This document shows, piece by piece, positions 26,585 to 35,195 of a DNA stretch of 64,000 nt. The notes under the pieces were generated by a model that was not told where the DNA came from, made no database searches, and was given only the letters and a program-made list of their open reading frames with translations. Source of the stretch: Granulicella sp. S156 (GTDB taxonomy: Bacteria > Acidobacteriota > Terriglobia > Terriglobales > Acidobacteriaceae); assembly GCF_009766105.1 (NCBI RefSeq), contig NZ_LMUH01000020.1, positions 213,618-277,617 on the forward strand, written 5' to 3'. The stretch's first letter is position 1. Each line of letters opens with the position of its first letter. The translations under genes and the position numbers were made by a program.

Positions 26585-27340
26585 ATGAGCACTCCAAACT
26601 CCAGACGTACCGTTCTCATTACCGGCGCATCACGGGGCCTTGGCGCTGCTATCGCTCTCGAGCAAGGAGCCGTCGGTTCGAACGTTGCCATCAACTACTT
26701 CAATAGTGGCGACGAGGCTGAACAGCTCTGTCAACGCATTCGGCAGAACGACGGTTACGCTCATGCCTTCAAGGCGGATGTGCGTGACGAAGCCGAGGTC
26801 GCCCGTCTGGTCCGTGAGGTAGAGGACGTCTTCGGCGGGATAGACGTTCTTGTTGTAAACGCGACCGGTCCCCAGCCGTTCCTCTCTATCGAAGAGCAAA
26901 CATGGGATTCCTATCTCGACCAGCTGGAGTTTTTCGTAAAGTCTCCACTATTGCTGCTGAAACAGGTTTTGCCGGGAATGAAAGAACGTGGCTTCGGCAG
27001 GATCATTAACATTGGTAGTGAAGTCTTCGAGCTCGGAAATCCCCGGTTTGCGAACTACGTCGCAGCCAAAGGCGCGCAGCTTGGACTAACTCGTTCCTGG
27101 GCACGCGAACTCGCTCCAACCGGCATTACGGTCAACCTCGTAGCGCCCGGCTGGATTCCGACCAAGCGCCACGTAGACGCAAGTCAGGAAGAGATGGATA
27201 GTTACACGGCGAATGTCCCCATGCAGCGAATGGGCATCCCCGACGACATCGCCAAAACGGTTGCATTCCTGGCGAGCGATGCCGCGGGCTTCATTACCGG
27301 TCAGCGCTTCTCCGTAAACGGTGGCAATACTCTGGCTTGA
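26585..27340 (+). CDS. Short-chain dehydrogenase/reductase (SDR) family oxidoreductase
   Basis: 251 residues. The Rossmann motif is TGASRGLG (residues 14-21), the NAG-equivalent is NATG, and the catalytic centre has Ser in INIGSEVFELG and YVAAK with the active Tyr and Lys. LVAPGWIPT and the C-terminal FITGQRFSVNGG are typical of classical SDRs of the FabG/glucose dehydrogenase type. It is cytosolic and uses NAD(P)H. It follows the regulator by 21 bp on the same strand, so it may be co-transcribed and act on a sugar or sugar acid from this region, but the substrate is not visible in the sequence. Confidence 0.9.
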   Translation: MSTPNSRRTVLITGASRGLGAAIALEQGAVGSNVAINYFNSGDEAEQLCQRIRQNDGYAHAFKADVRDEAEVARLVREVEDVFGGIDVLVVNATGPQPFLSIEEQTWDSYLDQLEFFVKSPLLLLKQVLPGMKERGFGRIINIGSEVFELGNPRFANYVAAKGAQLGLTRSWARELAPTGITVNLVAPGWIPTKRHVDASQEEMDSYTANVPMQRMGIPDDIAKTVAFLASDAAGFITGQRFSVNGGNTLA

Positions 27341-27364
27341 AGTGCTTCCCCTGAAATAAGATCG

Positions 27365-27400
27365 GCGTGCCACGTGGACACAAGTTCCACATGGCACGCC
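27365..27400. terminator. Long imperfect hairpin between the SDR gene and the receptor remnant
   Basis: ggcgtgccacgtgga pairs with tccacatggcacgcc with one mismatch and a loop of about 6 bases. It sits between convergent reading frames where a bidirectional terminator is expected. No T run follows on either side, so factor-independent termination is uncertain. Confidence 0.4.
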
Positions 27401-27412
27401 GCAATGCAGCGA

Positions 27413-27685
27413 TTAGAAAAGCAACTTCACGGCAAACTGAAGCTGTCGTGCCGGGTAAGCCGAGGTAATGGCGCCAAAACCACCATCCGTCCTACTACCA
27501 TCAGGTGACTGATAGTTCACCTGGTTTAGGGCATTGAACGCCTCAGCGCGGAAGTCTAGCTTCGTCGCCTCTGTCCATAAGCCGAACGACTTATGCAGCC
27601 CTACATCGAGTCGGGAAAAGGCAGTACCGCGGGCGGAGTTGCGGTCAGCGGTACCTATTCGTGCCTCGTAAAATTTCTCCCGCAA
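27413..27685 (-). pseudogene. Remnant of a TonB-dependent receptor: only the C-terminal end remains
   Basis: About 85 residues match the last strands of the regulatory-like TonB receptor family: RNSARGTAFSRLDVGLHKSF, then KLDFRAEAFNALNQVNYQ, GGFGAITSAYPARQLQFAV and the terminal aromatic KLLF. The intact family members next door exceed 1200 residues. Upstream of about 27660 the similarity stops abruptly in AT-rich sequence, and no signal peptide, plug or earlier barrel is present. It is therefore the 3' end of a deleted receptor gene. It indicates that a third receptor once stood beside the GH105 gene. Confidence 0.8.
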
Positions 27686-27698
27686 AATATTTATTTCA

Positions 27699-27728
27699 TT
27701 GACAAATTAACAGTGACTGCCCTAGCTT
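27699..27728 (+). promoter_or_regulatory. Candidate promoter of the GH105 gene
   Basis: A perfect TTGACA (27699-27704) is followed after 18 bp by tagctt (27723-27728), about 140 bp upstream of the GH105 start in AT-rich sequence. The -10 box is poor. Confidence 0.3.
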
Positions 27729-27865
27729 TTCGTACTGTGAATTAAATCAACATAAGACTTTCTAAACTGACCAGCATCGGATTCGCCGGAGTGCCTGTGG
27801 CTCTGGAGAGACAAGAAAGCCTCTTGGGCAAGCTTTGATTTTCAAATTTCGAGAAGGAGACGAGG

Positions 27866-29047
27866 ATGAGTCATTCAACGAGACGAGAGGCGCTGCGACT
27901 AATGGCAGCAGCTTCCTTGCTCGGTGGCAATAAGGGGTGGGCAGGCGTCCTTTTGAGTGAAAAGAAGGTTGCTGCTCCCGCAATCGACTGGTCCAAAGGG
28001 ATGATCGAGACAACGATGCATCGAACACCCGAGGGCCCGGATCTCGGCGCGTGGGGATATGCTGTTTCGCTTTACCTCTATGGTCAATACCTCTTTTACA
28101 AACGTACGGGTGAGCGCAAGCATCTCGACTACATTCAGAGTTGGGTGGACCGCCATGTGAATGAGGACGGTGTAATCGATCGCTCTATCACTGCCCTCGA
28201 TTACATGCTGCCCGGCAATCTGCTACTCGTGCTTTATACGGAAACGAAACAGGCAAAGTATAAAACGGCAGCCGACACCATCCGGCGGACCTTCGATACC
28301 TACCCACGCACCGAGGATGGGGGATTCTGGCATGCATACTCTCGCCAGCATCAGCTTTGGCTGGACGGCATGTTTATGTCCATGCCCTTCCTTGTGCGCT
28401 ATGGCCAAATGTTCGACGATCACAAGTACACCTGTGATGAAGCCGCGAAACAGTTACTGATCTATGCCAAACATCTCAACGATCCGGCTTCGGGATTAAT
28501 GTTTCACGCGTATGACGAATCGGGTGCTCAGAAGTGGACCGATCCGGTCACTCGTCACTCCGCGATCTTTTGGTGCCGCGCCATCGGATGGTTTGGCATG
28601 GCGCTGATTGAGGTTCTGGAAGTGATGCCGCACAGCCATTCTCAGCGCAATGATTTGCTCAAGCTCGTACGCCAGTTGGCCGCTGCCTATGAACGCTATC
28701 AGGATCCGGCGACAGGGTTGTGGTACCAAGTAGTCGACAAGAGTTCCGACCCCAATAACTGGCTTGAGACCTCGAGCTCCTCAATGTACACATACACACT
28801 GTCAAGAGCTGTGCAGCGTGGTTACATCGCAAAGAAATACGACCACGTAGCATGCAAGGGATACCGCGGCGTTTTGACTCAACTCTCACGGGATGAGGAG
28901 GGCCTCGTTCACATCGCAAACATCTGCGAGGGCACCAATGTCGGCGATCTGGAGTACTACTACGCTCGACAGCGGAAGCTGGACGATTTTCATGGATTGG
29001 GTTCTTTCCTCATCATGAACGAACAGATGCGCACTGCCGGTTGCTGA
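27866..29047 (+). CDS. Glycoside hydrolase family 88/105, unsaturated rhamnogalacturonyl hydrolase type, Tat-exported
   Basis: 393 residues, with AAGGAG before the ATG. The N-terminus STRREALRLMAAAS is a twin-arginine signal. The (alpha/alpha)6 barrel shows DYMLPGNLLLVLY, GGFWHAYSRQHQLWLDGMFM with likely catalytic D167, and FWCRAIGWFGMALIEVLE, all typical of GH105. The family removes unsaturated uronic acid from the end of pectin fragments made by lyases. No pectate or rhamnogalacturonan lyase lies in the window, so its oligosaccharides must come from elsewhere. An AraC regulator follows on the same strand and a receptor remnant precedes it. Confidence 0.9.
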   Translation: MSHSTRREALRLMAAASLLGGNKGWAGVLLSEKKVAAPAIDWSKGMIETTMHRTPEGPDLGAWGYAVSLYLYGQYLFYKRTGERKHLDYIQSWVDRHVNEDGVIDRSITALDYMLPGNLLLVLYTETKQAKYKTAADTIRRTFDTYPRTEDGGFWHAYSRQHQLWLDGMFMSMPFLVRYGQMFDDHKYTCDEAAKQLLIYAKHLNDPASGLMFHAYDESGAQKWTDPVTRHSAIFWCRAIGWFGMALIEVLEVMPHSHSQRNDLLKLVRQLAAAYERYQDPATGLWYQVVDKSSDPNNWLETSSSSMYTYTLSRAVQRGYIAKKYDHVACKGYRGVLTQLSRDEEGLVHIANICEGTNVGDLEYYYARQRKLDDFHGLGSFLIMNEQMRTAGC

Positions 29048-29166
29048 GCCTAACAGGAAGCCTGCAACCACCTGCTCACGATGGGGACAACTCTCTATAT
29101 CAGCCAATTAGAGGCAGAAGAGACTACAATTACAGAATTGCGACTGTCTCGTGAGAAGGTGCCGGG

Positions 29167-30069
29167 ATGTCAAATTCGAATCGAAATATCGAGGCTTCGC
29201 CCATCGGGCAGCAACAGTTCCTGATCGGGCTTACCCCGGGTCCACCAGAGGACTACGTGTCGCAGGATTACAGCGACTATAGCCTCTACGCCGCGGAGCA
29301 GCACCGCTCCGTATGGGAGCGTCACACGCACGACTGCACCCAAATCACCATTGCGATGAATCCCGCGCAGGTTCGCGGCGAATGGCAAGGCGAAAGCGGT
29401 CACATCGAACGTCGCGAGATGAACGGAGATATGGCTTGGATCGTCCCTCCCGGCGTAGAGCATGTCATCCACTTCGATCGCCCGGCTACACTGATCCATC
29501 TTTATCTCTCGGGATCCTTCTTCAGCAAGATGGTGGAAGATGCGCCGGACTCCGTAGAAGCTTTGCTGATTCCCTCTGTTTTGGTCCGCGATCCATTTCT
29601 CGTGGAACTTGCAAAGTCGCTTCACCGAGAGAGCCGCGAAGGCCATCTCACGGAGCTCTTTACGCAGTCCGTGGCTACCCTCACGGCGACACACCTTGTT
29701 CGTTCCTACAGCAACCGCAGTCGTGCCTTTCATTCCTATCGCGGTGGCATGGGACCCAGCCGCGAACGCCGCGTACTGTCCTACATCGCCGAACACCTAA
29801 ACGAATCGATCACTCTGGAAGAGCTGGCAAAGGTGGCTGAGATCAGTCCCAACTATCTGATCGCGCTATTCCGCCAGTCGGTTGGAATGACGCCACATAA
29901 GTATGTAGTGTTGAAACGCGTCGAACAGGCACGCATGCTTTTGGGGCATCGTGACCTGACTCTGCTGGAGATCGCGCATCGTTGCGGCTTTCAGGACCAA
30001 AGCCAGTTTACGACGGTATTCCGCCGCTATGCCGGGATTACTCCGGGTCAACTTCGCCGTTCGCTCTAG
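29167..30069 (+). CDS. AraC family transcriptional regulator
   Basis: 300 residues. The N-terminal half is a cupin-like sensor (ERHTHDCTQITIAMNPAQ, then WIVPPGVEHVIHF). The C-terminal 100 residues hold the two AraC helix-turn-helix units: ITLEELAKVAEISPNYLIALF with VGMTPHKYVVLKRVEQAR, and LTLLEIAHRCGFQDQSQFTT with RRYAGITPGQLRR. AraC proteins of this layout usually respond to sugars or small aromatics. The gene lies 119 bp behind the GH105 gene, a plausible target, and its stop overlaps the convergent DUF1641 gene by 4 bp. Confidence 0.92.
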   Translation: MSNSNRNIEASPIGQQQFLIGLTPGPPEDYVSQDYSDYSLYAAEQHRSVWERHTHDCTQITIAMNPAQVRGEWQGESGHIERREMNGDMAWIVPPGVEHVIHFDRPATLIHLYLSGSFFSKMVEDAPDSVEALLIPSVLVRDPFLVELAKSLHRESREGHLTELFTQSVATLTATHLVRSYSNRSRAFHSYRGGMGPSRERRVLSYIAEHLNESITLEELAKVAEISPNYLIALFRQSVGMTPHKYVVLKRVEQARMLLGHRDLTLLEIAHRCGFQDQSQFTTVFRRYAGITPGQLRRSL

Positions 30070-30509
30070 CTGTTTTTCTTGCTGAGCGCTGCGCCAAACA
30101 CATTCAGCAATCCACCCGCAGCTCCCATAGCACGGCGAGCGTTCTTCGAAGTCATCCTGCGTGCAATCTGAAACAGCGAGGGAGGTTCACCCTCTGCTTC
30201 TTTCAGGACGCCATGCAGATCATCCGGGTTTATGTCCTTCAGTAGATTCCCCGCCAGCAGCGACAGTCGCAGCAGGTTCACCATCTCCTGCGAACTCACT
30301 AAATCCGCCACGTGGTCGACAACGGTATCCTTCGCGCCCAACAGACCTTTCATCAAGTTCAGCACGTCTTTTTCGTGCAGTTTCTCCAAAACTTCATACG
30401 CAGCCAGAACAGCCTCAGCATGTTGCGCAGGCGCTTCATTCACTTTGCGAAGCAGATCTTCACGAGAGTCTGCTGGTTGATATACTCGGAAATCAACGGC
30501 AACCGCCAT
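30066..30509 (-). CDS. DUF1641 protein associated with formate dehydrogenase
   Basis: 147 residues, ATG with AGGAGG upstream. It contains the DUF1641 pattern LLAGNLLKDINPDDLHGVLKE and a helical, soluble body (VLEKLHEKDVLNLMKGLLGA). The same family stands next to formate dehydrogenase genes in other bacteria (yrhD beside yrhE in Bacillus subtilis). Here it lies 30 bp behind the formate dehydrogenase gene on the same strand, so it is probably a subunit or assembly partner. Its molecular job is unknown. Confidence 0.85.
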   Translation of the reverse strand: MAVAVDFRVYQPADSREDLLRKVNEAPAQHAEAVLAAYEVLEKLHEKDVLNLMKGLLGAKDTVVDHVADLVSSQEMVNLLRLSLLAGNLLKDINPDDLHGVLKEAEGEPPSLFQIARRMTSKNARRAMGAAGGLLNVFGAALSKKNS

Positions 30510-30539
30510 ACTTTTCCTCCTTGCTTGCGCGCTCTAACA

Positions 30540-33500
30540 TCAGTGGGACTTCCGAGTCTCGATCTGTACGAGCTTTGCCGAACCGGGCATGCGATAGTCT
30601 GCACGCTTCCATTTGCGTTCGACTTCTACACCGGTTTGCGGCGTGGGAGCACCTGAATAGCGAAAGTTCAGCGGCCGAAGTGGATTGGTTCCCTTCTCCG
30701 GAAGTACCTGCATCTTGACTGCGGTTTCCTTGTAAGCAGGAGTGTCTGTACTTGAGTCTGTATAAGAACCGGTAAGAACATTGACCGGCCCCTCTTGCGA
30801 AGCCAAAGGAAGGTAGACCTGCTTCCCGACGACACGAGCGGTCACGAGCACTTTGATCTTCAGCGAGCCGTACTTGCTGGTGAGGCGAACCCAGTGGCCG
30901 GATTCGATATGCCGCTCGCGGGCGAGTTCTTCGGAGACCTCGACGTAGCGCTCGGGCGTTTCCAGGTTGATACCGGGAACACGGTGTGTCATATTGCCCT
31001 CGTGGAAGTGCTCGAGTTGGCGGCCATTGTTAAGAAAGAGATCGAACTCATCGGACGGGGCGTCGCTGGGTTCACGGAACTGAAGTGGGAAGAAACGGGC
31101 CTTCTTGTCCGGAAAGTTGAATCCGTTGAGATAGAGGGTTGGCTCATCGGTACCGTCTGGGTGTACAGGCCACTGCAAAGTGTTGTAATTCTCAAGACGC
31201 TCAAAGCTCGCGCCGGCATACAGAGGCGTCAGCGATGCCATCTCCGCCATGATCTCGGAGGGATGCGAGTAGTTCCAATTGCCTCCGAGGCGGTTCGCGA
31301 TGTCCTGCGTTATCTTCCAGTCGGCGCGTGCATTGCCTAGTTCGGGCAGAGCCTGATAAAGGCGCTGAATGCGGCGCTCGGTGCTGGTGAAGGTGCCTTC
31401 TTTTTCGAGTGCGGGTGCGCCGGGAAGAACGACGTCAGCGTAGCGGCAGGTCTCCGTGAAGAAGATGTCCTGAACGACGAAGAAGTCCAGACGTTCAAAG
31501 GCTCCGGCGACGTGGTTCGCATTGGAGTCTGCAGAGATCATGTCTTCTCCGGCGAGGTACATGGCACGGAGCTTGCCGTCATAGACACCGTCCACCATCT
31601 GGTGGTTGTCCAGGCCAACCTTCGCCGGCAAGGTAACACCCCAGGTTTTCTCGAATTTGCCGCGGATTTCGTCGTTGGTAACTGCCTGGTAGCCGGGGAA
31701 ATTATTGGGCATGGCGCCCATGTCGCTAGCGCCCTGGACATTGTTATGACCACGTAACGGATAGGCGCCGCAGCCCGGTTTGGCGTAGTTCCCGGTCGTG
31801 AGCAGCAAATTGCTAATCGCAGTCGAGGAGTCTGACCCCATCACATGCTGCGTGATTCCCATGGCCCACAGGATGCAGACCGTTTCAGCCTTGGCGATTT
31901 CCTCGGCGACCTCTATGAGGGTCTCGATAGGTACCGCACATTGCTTTGCGGCAAACTCCATGGTGAAGGGCTCGAGGCTGGCACGGTACTCTTCAACGTT
32001 GTTGACATGCTGTGTGATGAACTCGGTCTTGGCGTAGCCGTTATCGAACATGTAGCGGCTAAAAGCACAAAGCCATACGAGATCCGAGCCCGGCTTGGGG
32101 CGAAAGTGGATGTCAGCACGAGCGGCCATCTCGTGCTCACGCGGATCGGCAACGATAAGGCGCTGGCCGAAGAGTTTGTGCGCCCGCTTTACCCGCGTCG
32201 CAAGCACAGGATGGCTTTCGGCAGTGTTACTTCCAACGACGAGCACAAGTTTCGCCATGCCGATGTCTTCGATAGATCCGGAGTCTCCGCCATAGCCGAC
32301 GGTTCGGAACAGGCCAGCGGTGGCTGGGGACTGACAGTAGCGCGAGCAATTGTCGACGTTGTTGGTACCAATGACAGCGCGCGCTAGCTTCTGCATGACG
32401 TAGCCATCTTCATTGGTGGTCTTCGAAGAGACGACCACTCCGATGGCATCGGGGCCGTACTCCGACTTGATGCTGCTCAACTTGCTCGCGACAAGCTCCA
32501 GCGCCTCCTCCCACTCGGCTTCACGAAAGCCGCTTCCCTCTCGGATCAGCGGCTTCTGCAGGCGCTCTTTGTGATTCACATAATCCCAACCGAACTTGCC
32601 CTTCACGCAGGTGGAGATCGCATTCGCATCACCATGGAGCGGCTCAACCTTCAGAATGTGCCGGCCTTTGGTCCAGATGTCATACGAGCAGCCGACACCG
32701 CAGTATGTGCACACGGTCTTGGTCTTCTTGATGCGCTCTTCACGCATCACCGCCTCGGTCTGCGACACCTCCATCACCGCGCCGTAACCCATCTCCGGCT
32801 CAATGGCCTTAATCACGTCAATCATCTTGTCGAGCGTCTTCTGCGGAGTAGCCGTCAAATAGCCCGCCTCGCCCAACATCGATTTTTCCATCAACGCATT
32901 GCACGGGCAAACCGTAATGCAGTGGCCGCAAGAAACACAGCTTGAGCCGCCGATCTGCATACCGCCATCCCACAGCACACGCGGGTGCTCGAGCTCCCAG
33001 CCGATAGTCAGAGTCTCATTGACCTGCACCGTCTGACAGGCTTGTACGCAACGACCGCACAGAATGCACTGGCTGGGATCGTAACGGTAGAACGGATTCG
33101 ACATGTCCACTTCATACGGCTTCTTCGTGAAGGGACGCTCCTGGTGTTCTACCTTCATCGCGAGCGCGGTATTGTGTACGGTGCAGTTCTCATTGTTGTT
33201 ATCGCAGACTGTGCAATAGAGCATGTGATTGCCGAGAATCACATCGAAGGCTTCGGCTCGGGCGTCCGCCGCCCGTTTTGATTCCGTCACTACCTCCATG
33301 CCTGCCGCAACCTTCAGCCCACAGGAACGGACAAGTTTTCCGTCGACCTCGACCAGGCAGGTGTCACAGGTTTGAATGGGGCCCATCAGCGGGGAGTGAT
33401 AGCAAACATGCGGAATCTCTTTCTCCCGCAAGATGGCCTCAAGCACAAGGTCTGATGGTTTAGCCACGACCTCTTGCCCATCGATCTGGAGATGAACTAT

Positions 33501-33557
33501 CGCGCCGGTCTCAACTTCTACCGGTAGTGGAACTGCTTCACTTATCGTCCCGAGCAT
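30540..33557 (-). CDS. Formate dehydrogenase-type molybdopterin oxidoreductase with N-terminal Fe-S domains
   Basis: 1005 residues from the ATG at 33557 (GAGG 7 bp upstream; a TTG two codons earlier is possible). The order is a 2Fe-2S domain (C52, C64, C67, C79), an HxxxCxxC cluster (H111, C115, C118, C125), two 4Fe-4S sets (CILCGRCVQAC at 164-174 and CVSCGHCITVC at 207-217), then the molybdopterin part with CTYCGVGC at 283-290. The active-site segment is NCSRYCQSPATAGLF: Cys408 replaces selenocysteine and is encoded by TGT, and the next residue is Gln where classical enzymes have His. The enzyme oxidises formate to CO2 in the cytosol; FdhD divergently upstream and DUF1641 downstream support this. 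Confidence 0.88.
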   Translation of the reverse strand: MLGTISEAVPLPVEVETGAIVHLQIDGQEVVAKPSDLVLEAILREKEIPHVCYHSPLMGPIQTCDTCLVEVDGKLVRSCGLKVAAGMEVVTESKRAADARAEAFDVILGNHMLYCTVCDNNNENCTVHNTALAMKVEHQERPFTKKPYEVDMSNPFYRYDPSQCILCGRCVQACQTVQVNETLTIGWELEHPRVLWDGGMQIGGSSCVSCGHCITVCPCNALMEKSMLGEAGYLTATPQKTLDKMIDVIKAIEPEMGYGAVMEVSQTEAVMREERIKKTKTVCTYCGVGCSYDIWTKGRHILKVEPLHGDANAISTCVKGKFGWDYVNHKERLQKPLIREGSGFREAEWEEALELVASKLSSIKSEYGPDAIGVVVSSKTTNEDGYVMQKLARAVIGTNNVDNCSRYCQSPATAGLFRTVGYGGDSGSIEDIGMAKLVLVVGSNTAESHPVLATRVKRAHKLFGQRLIVADPREHEMAARADIHFRPKPGSDLVWLCAFSRYMFDNGYAKTEFITQHVNNVEEYRASLEPFTMEFAAKQCAVPIETLIEVAEEIAKAETVCILWAMGITQHVMGSDSSTAISNLLLTTGNYAKPGCGAYPLRGHNNVQGASDMGAMPNNFPGYQAVTNDEIRGKFEKTWGVTLPAKVGLDNHQMVDGVYDGKLRAMYLAGEDMISADSNANHVAGAFERLDFFVVQDIFFTETCRYADVVLPGAPALEKEGTFTSTERRIQRLYQALPELGNARADWKITQDIANRLGGNWNYSHPSEIMAEMASLTPLYAGASFERLENYNTLQWPVHPDGTDEPTLYLNGFNFPDKKARFFPLQFREPSDAPSDEFDLFLNNGRQLEHFHEGNMTHRVPGINLETPERYVEVSEELARERHIESGHWVRLTSKYGSLKIKVLVTARVVGKQVYLPLASQEGPVNVLTGSYTDSSTDTPAYKETAVKMQVLPEKGTNPLRPLNFRYSGAPTPQTGVEVERKWKRADYRMPGSAKLVQIETRKSH

Positions 33558-33827
33558 ATCCAAACCTCAACCACAAACATTCTAGACCTGCGCCGCTTTT
33601 CCATACGATGCTGCACCACCGCCTAACGATAAGTCTGCGCCTGTTTCCATAGGTCGGTTTTGCGAGTTTCTATGTATTTTTTCAAAAAACACCGCTCATC
33701 TGGCTTTCGAGGGCAAACCTATGCTCCTAGGGCCTTTCGCATCTATATCAGCAGGGTGTATTTTTGCAATTTGTATCTGGATTTGCGAAATCTTACGATT
33801 CCAGGCACAACTCCGAAGGGGCTTCGC

Positions 33828-34796
33828 GTGCAGCAATCAGCTTTCGATACCGACGTGATGCCGGCTGAAACGACAAATTCGGCATCCCCCTCAGGCCGGT
33901 CTCAATCGACAGCCTCGGCAGCAATATGTCGGGTCAATCCGGAAGGCGTCGAGACCAGCGAAGATCTCCTCGCCGTGGAGGAGCCGCTTGAGATTCAACT
34001 AATCTTCGGGCCCCTTGATGCGCGGAAAACAAAATCCATCACGGTCACCATGCGTACTCCGGGTCACGACCACGAGTTGGCAGCTGGATTTCTCCTAACC
34101 GAAGGCGTTCTCGAAGACAGCGCCCAGATTTTGCGCATCGACTTTCTCGCCGGCGTAACCCCGCAAGAGGATTCGCCCAACAGCGCGCTTCCGGCTTCAA
34201 GTCCTGGCAACATCGTTCGTGTCGAGCTTGCGCCAGATGTCGAAGTCCGAACAGCAACCCTGGAGCGCAACTTTTACACCACTTCCAGCTGCGGCATCTG
34301 CGGCAAGGCTTCTCTACTTGCACTGCGATCGGTGTGCCCTCCGCGCCGGCATAATGACTTTTCGATCTCTTCCGAAACACTCTATGCCCTGCCCGAATCG
34401 CTTCGCACCGCACAGCAGATCTTTGCGGCTACAGGCGGCCTTCATGGTGTGGGGCTGTTCACCGCCCAGGGCGAGCTTGTCCTCTCGCGCGAAGACGTTG
34501 GCCGCCATAATGCTGTAGACAAACTTCTGGGTGCTCAATTTCTCGCCGATGCTGTGCCTTTGCGCGACAGAGTGTTGATGCTGTCTGGCCGTGCCAGCTT
34601 TGAACTGTTGCAAAAAGCCGTAATGGCGGGCATTCCCATGGTGGCTGCTGTCGGTGCCCCTTCCAGCCTTGCCGTCCAGGTCGCTCGCGACTTCGACGTA
34701 ACTTTGATAGGTTTTTTGCGTGATCGGCACTTCAACGTCTACCACGGTATCGAACATATAACCCGCCATAAGGCGTCCACGGAGGTATCCGCGTGA
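33828..34796 (+). CDS. fdhD: Formate dehydrogenase accessory sulfurtransferase FdhD
   Basis: 322 residues from the GTG at 33828, chosen because AAGGGG stands 6 bp upstream; an ATG ten codons on has no such site, and the open frame back to 33660 looks non-coding. Conserved parts are VEEPLEIQL, TPGHDHELAAGFLLTEGV, the CxxC motif SSCGICGK (C155, C158), TGGLHGVGLF and EDVGRHNAVDKLLG. FdhD passes sulfur from IscS-type desulfurases to the molybdenum cofactor of formate dehydrogenase, which fits the divergent enzyme gene. Its stop overlaps the next gene by 4 bp. Confidence 0.95.
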   Translation: MQQSAFDTDVMPAETTNSASPSGRSQSTASAAICRVNPEGVETSEDLLAVEEPLEIQLIFGPLDARKTKSITVTMRTPGHDHELAAGFLLTEGVLEDSAQILRIDFLAGVTPQEDSPNSALPASSPGNIVRVELAPDVEVRTATLERNFYTTSSCGICGKASLLALRSVCPPRRHNDFSISSETLYALPESLRTAQQIFAATGGLHGVGLFTAQGELVLSREDVGRHNAVDKLLGAQFLADAVPLRDRVLMLSGRASFELLQKAVMAGIPMVAAVGAPSSLAVQVARDFDVTLIGFLRDRHFNVYHGIEHITRHKASTEVSA

Positions 34797-35176
34797 AACT
34801 GCGATTGAAAGGTAACTCAATACGCTTGCGAGTCACACGCTCAGAACTTGCACGACTCCAGGCTGGAGAGCGCATTCAGGAAACTATTCGTTTTTCAGTC
34901 GACCCCAACGCCAGGCTTGTTTACGTTTTGGAGGTCGGCTCACATAGCCAGCCTGTCACGACGGTCTTCGTTGACCAGCAGATCGTCGTGAGTGTGTCCC
35001 AGGACCAACTCGCAAGCTGGAGCGGCGAACACCAGGTCGGCATCTATGCTTCGCTGCCTGTCGATGAAACGACAGTGCTCGAAGTATCCATCGAAAAAGA
35101 CTTCGCCTGCCTGGATCTTAGCGACGAAGACAACGCAGATACCTTCGCCAATCCATTGGCAGGCAAGGCCTGTTGA
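34793..35176 (+). CDS. Small protein of unknown function coupled to fdhD
   Basis: 127 residues, GTG start inside the fdhD stop (GTGA), so translation is coupled. It begins MKLRLKGNSIRLRVTRSELARL, is mostly beta-strand-like with evenly spaced hydrophobic residues, and ends in an acidic stretch (DFACLDLSDEDNADTFANP) and a terminal Cys. There is no signal peptide or membrane helix. I do not recognise a characterised family. The tight link to fdhD suggests a role in maturation or control of the formate dehydrogenase, but nothing in the sequence shows a mechanism. Confidence 0.8.
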   Translation: MKLRLKGNSIRLRVTRSELARLQAGERIQETIRFSVDPNARLVYVLEVGSHSQPVTTVFVDQQIVVSVSQDQLASWSGEHQVGIYASLPVDETTVLEVSIEKDFACLDLSDEDNADTFANPLAGKAC

Positions 35177-35195
35177 CTCCATACGGAGAACGTAA

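Noticed and set aside
30540..33557. Possible selenocysteine formate dehydrogenase
   Set aside because: The active-site codon is TGT (Cys), with no in-frame TGA and no need for a SECIS element.
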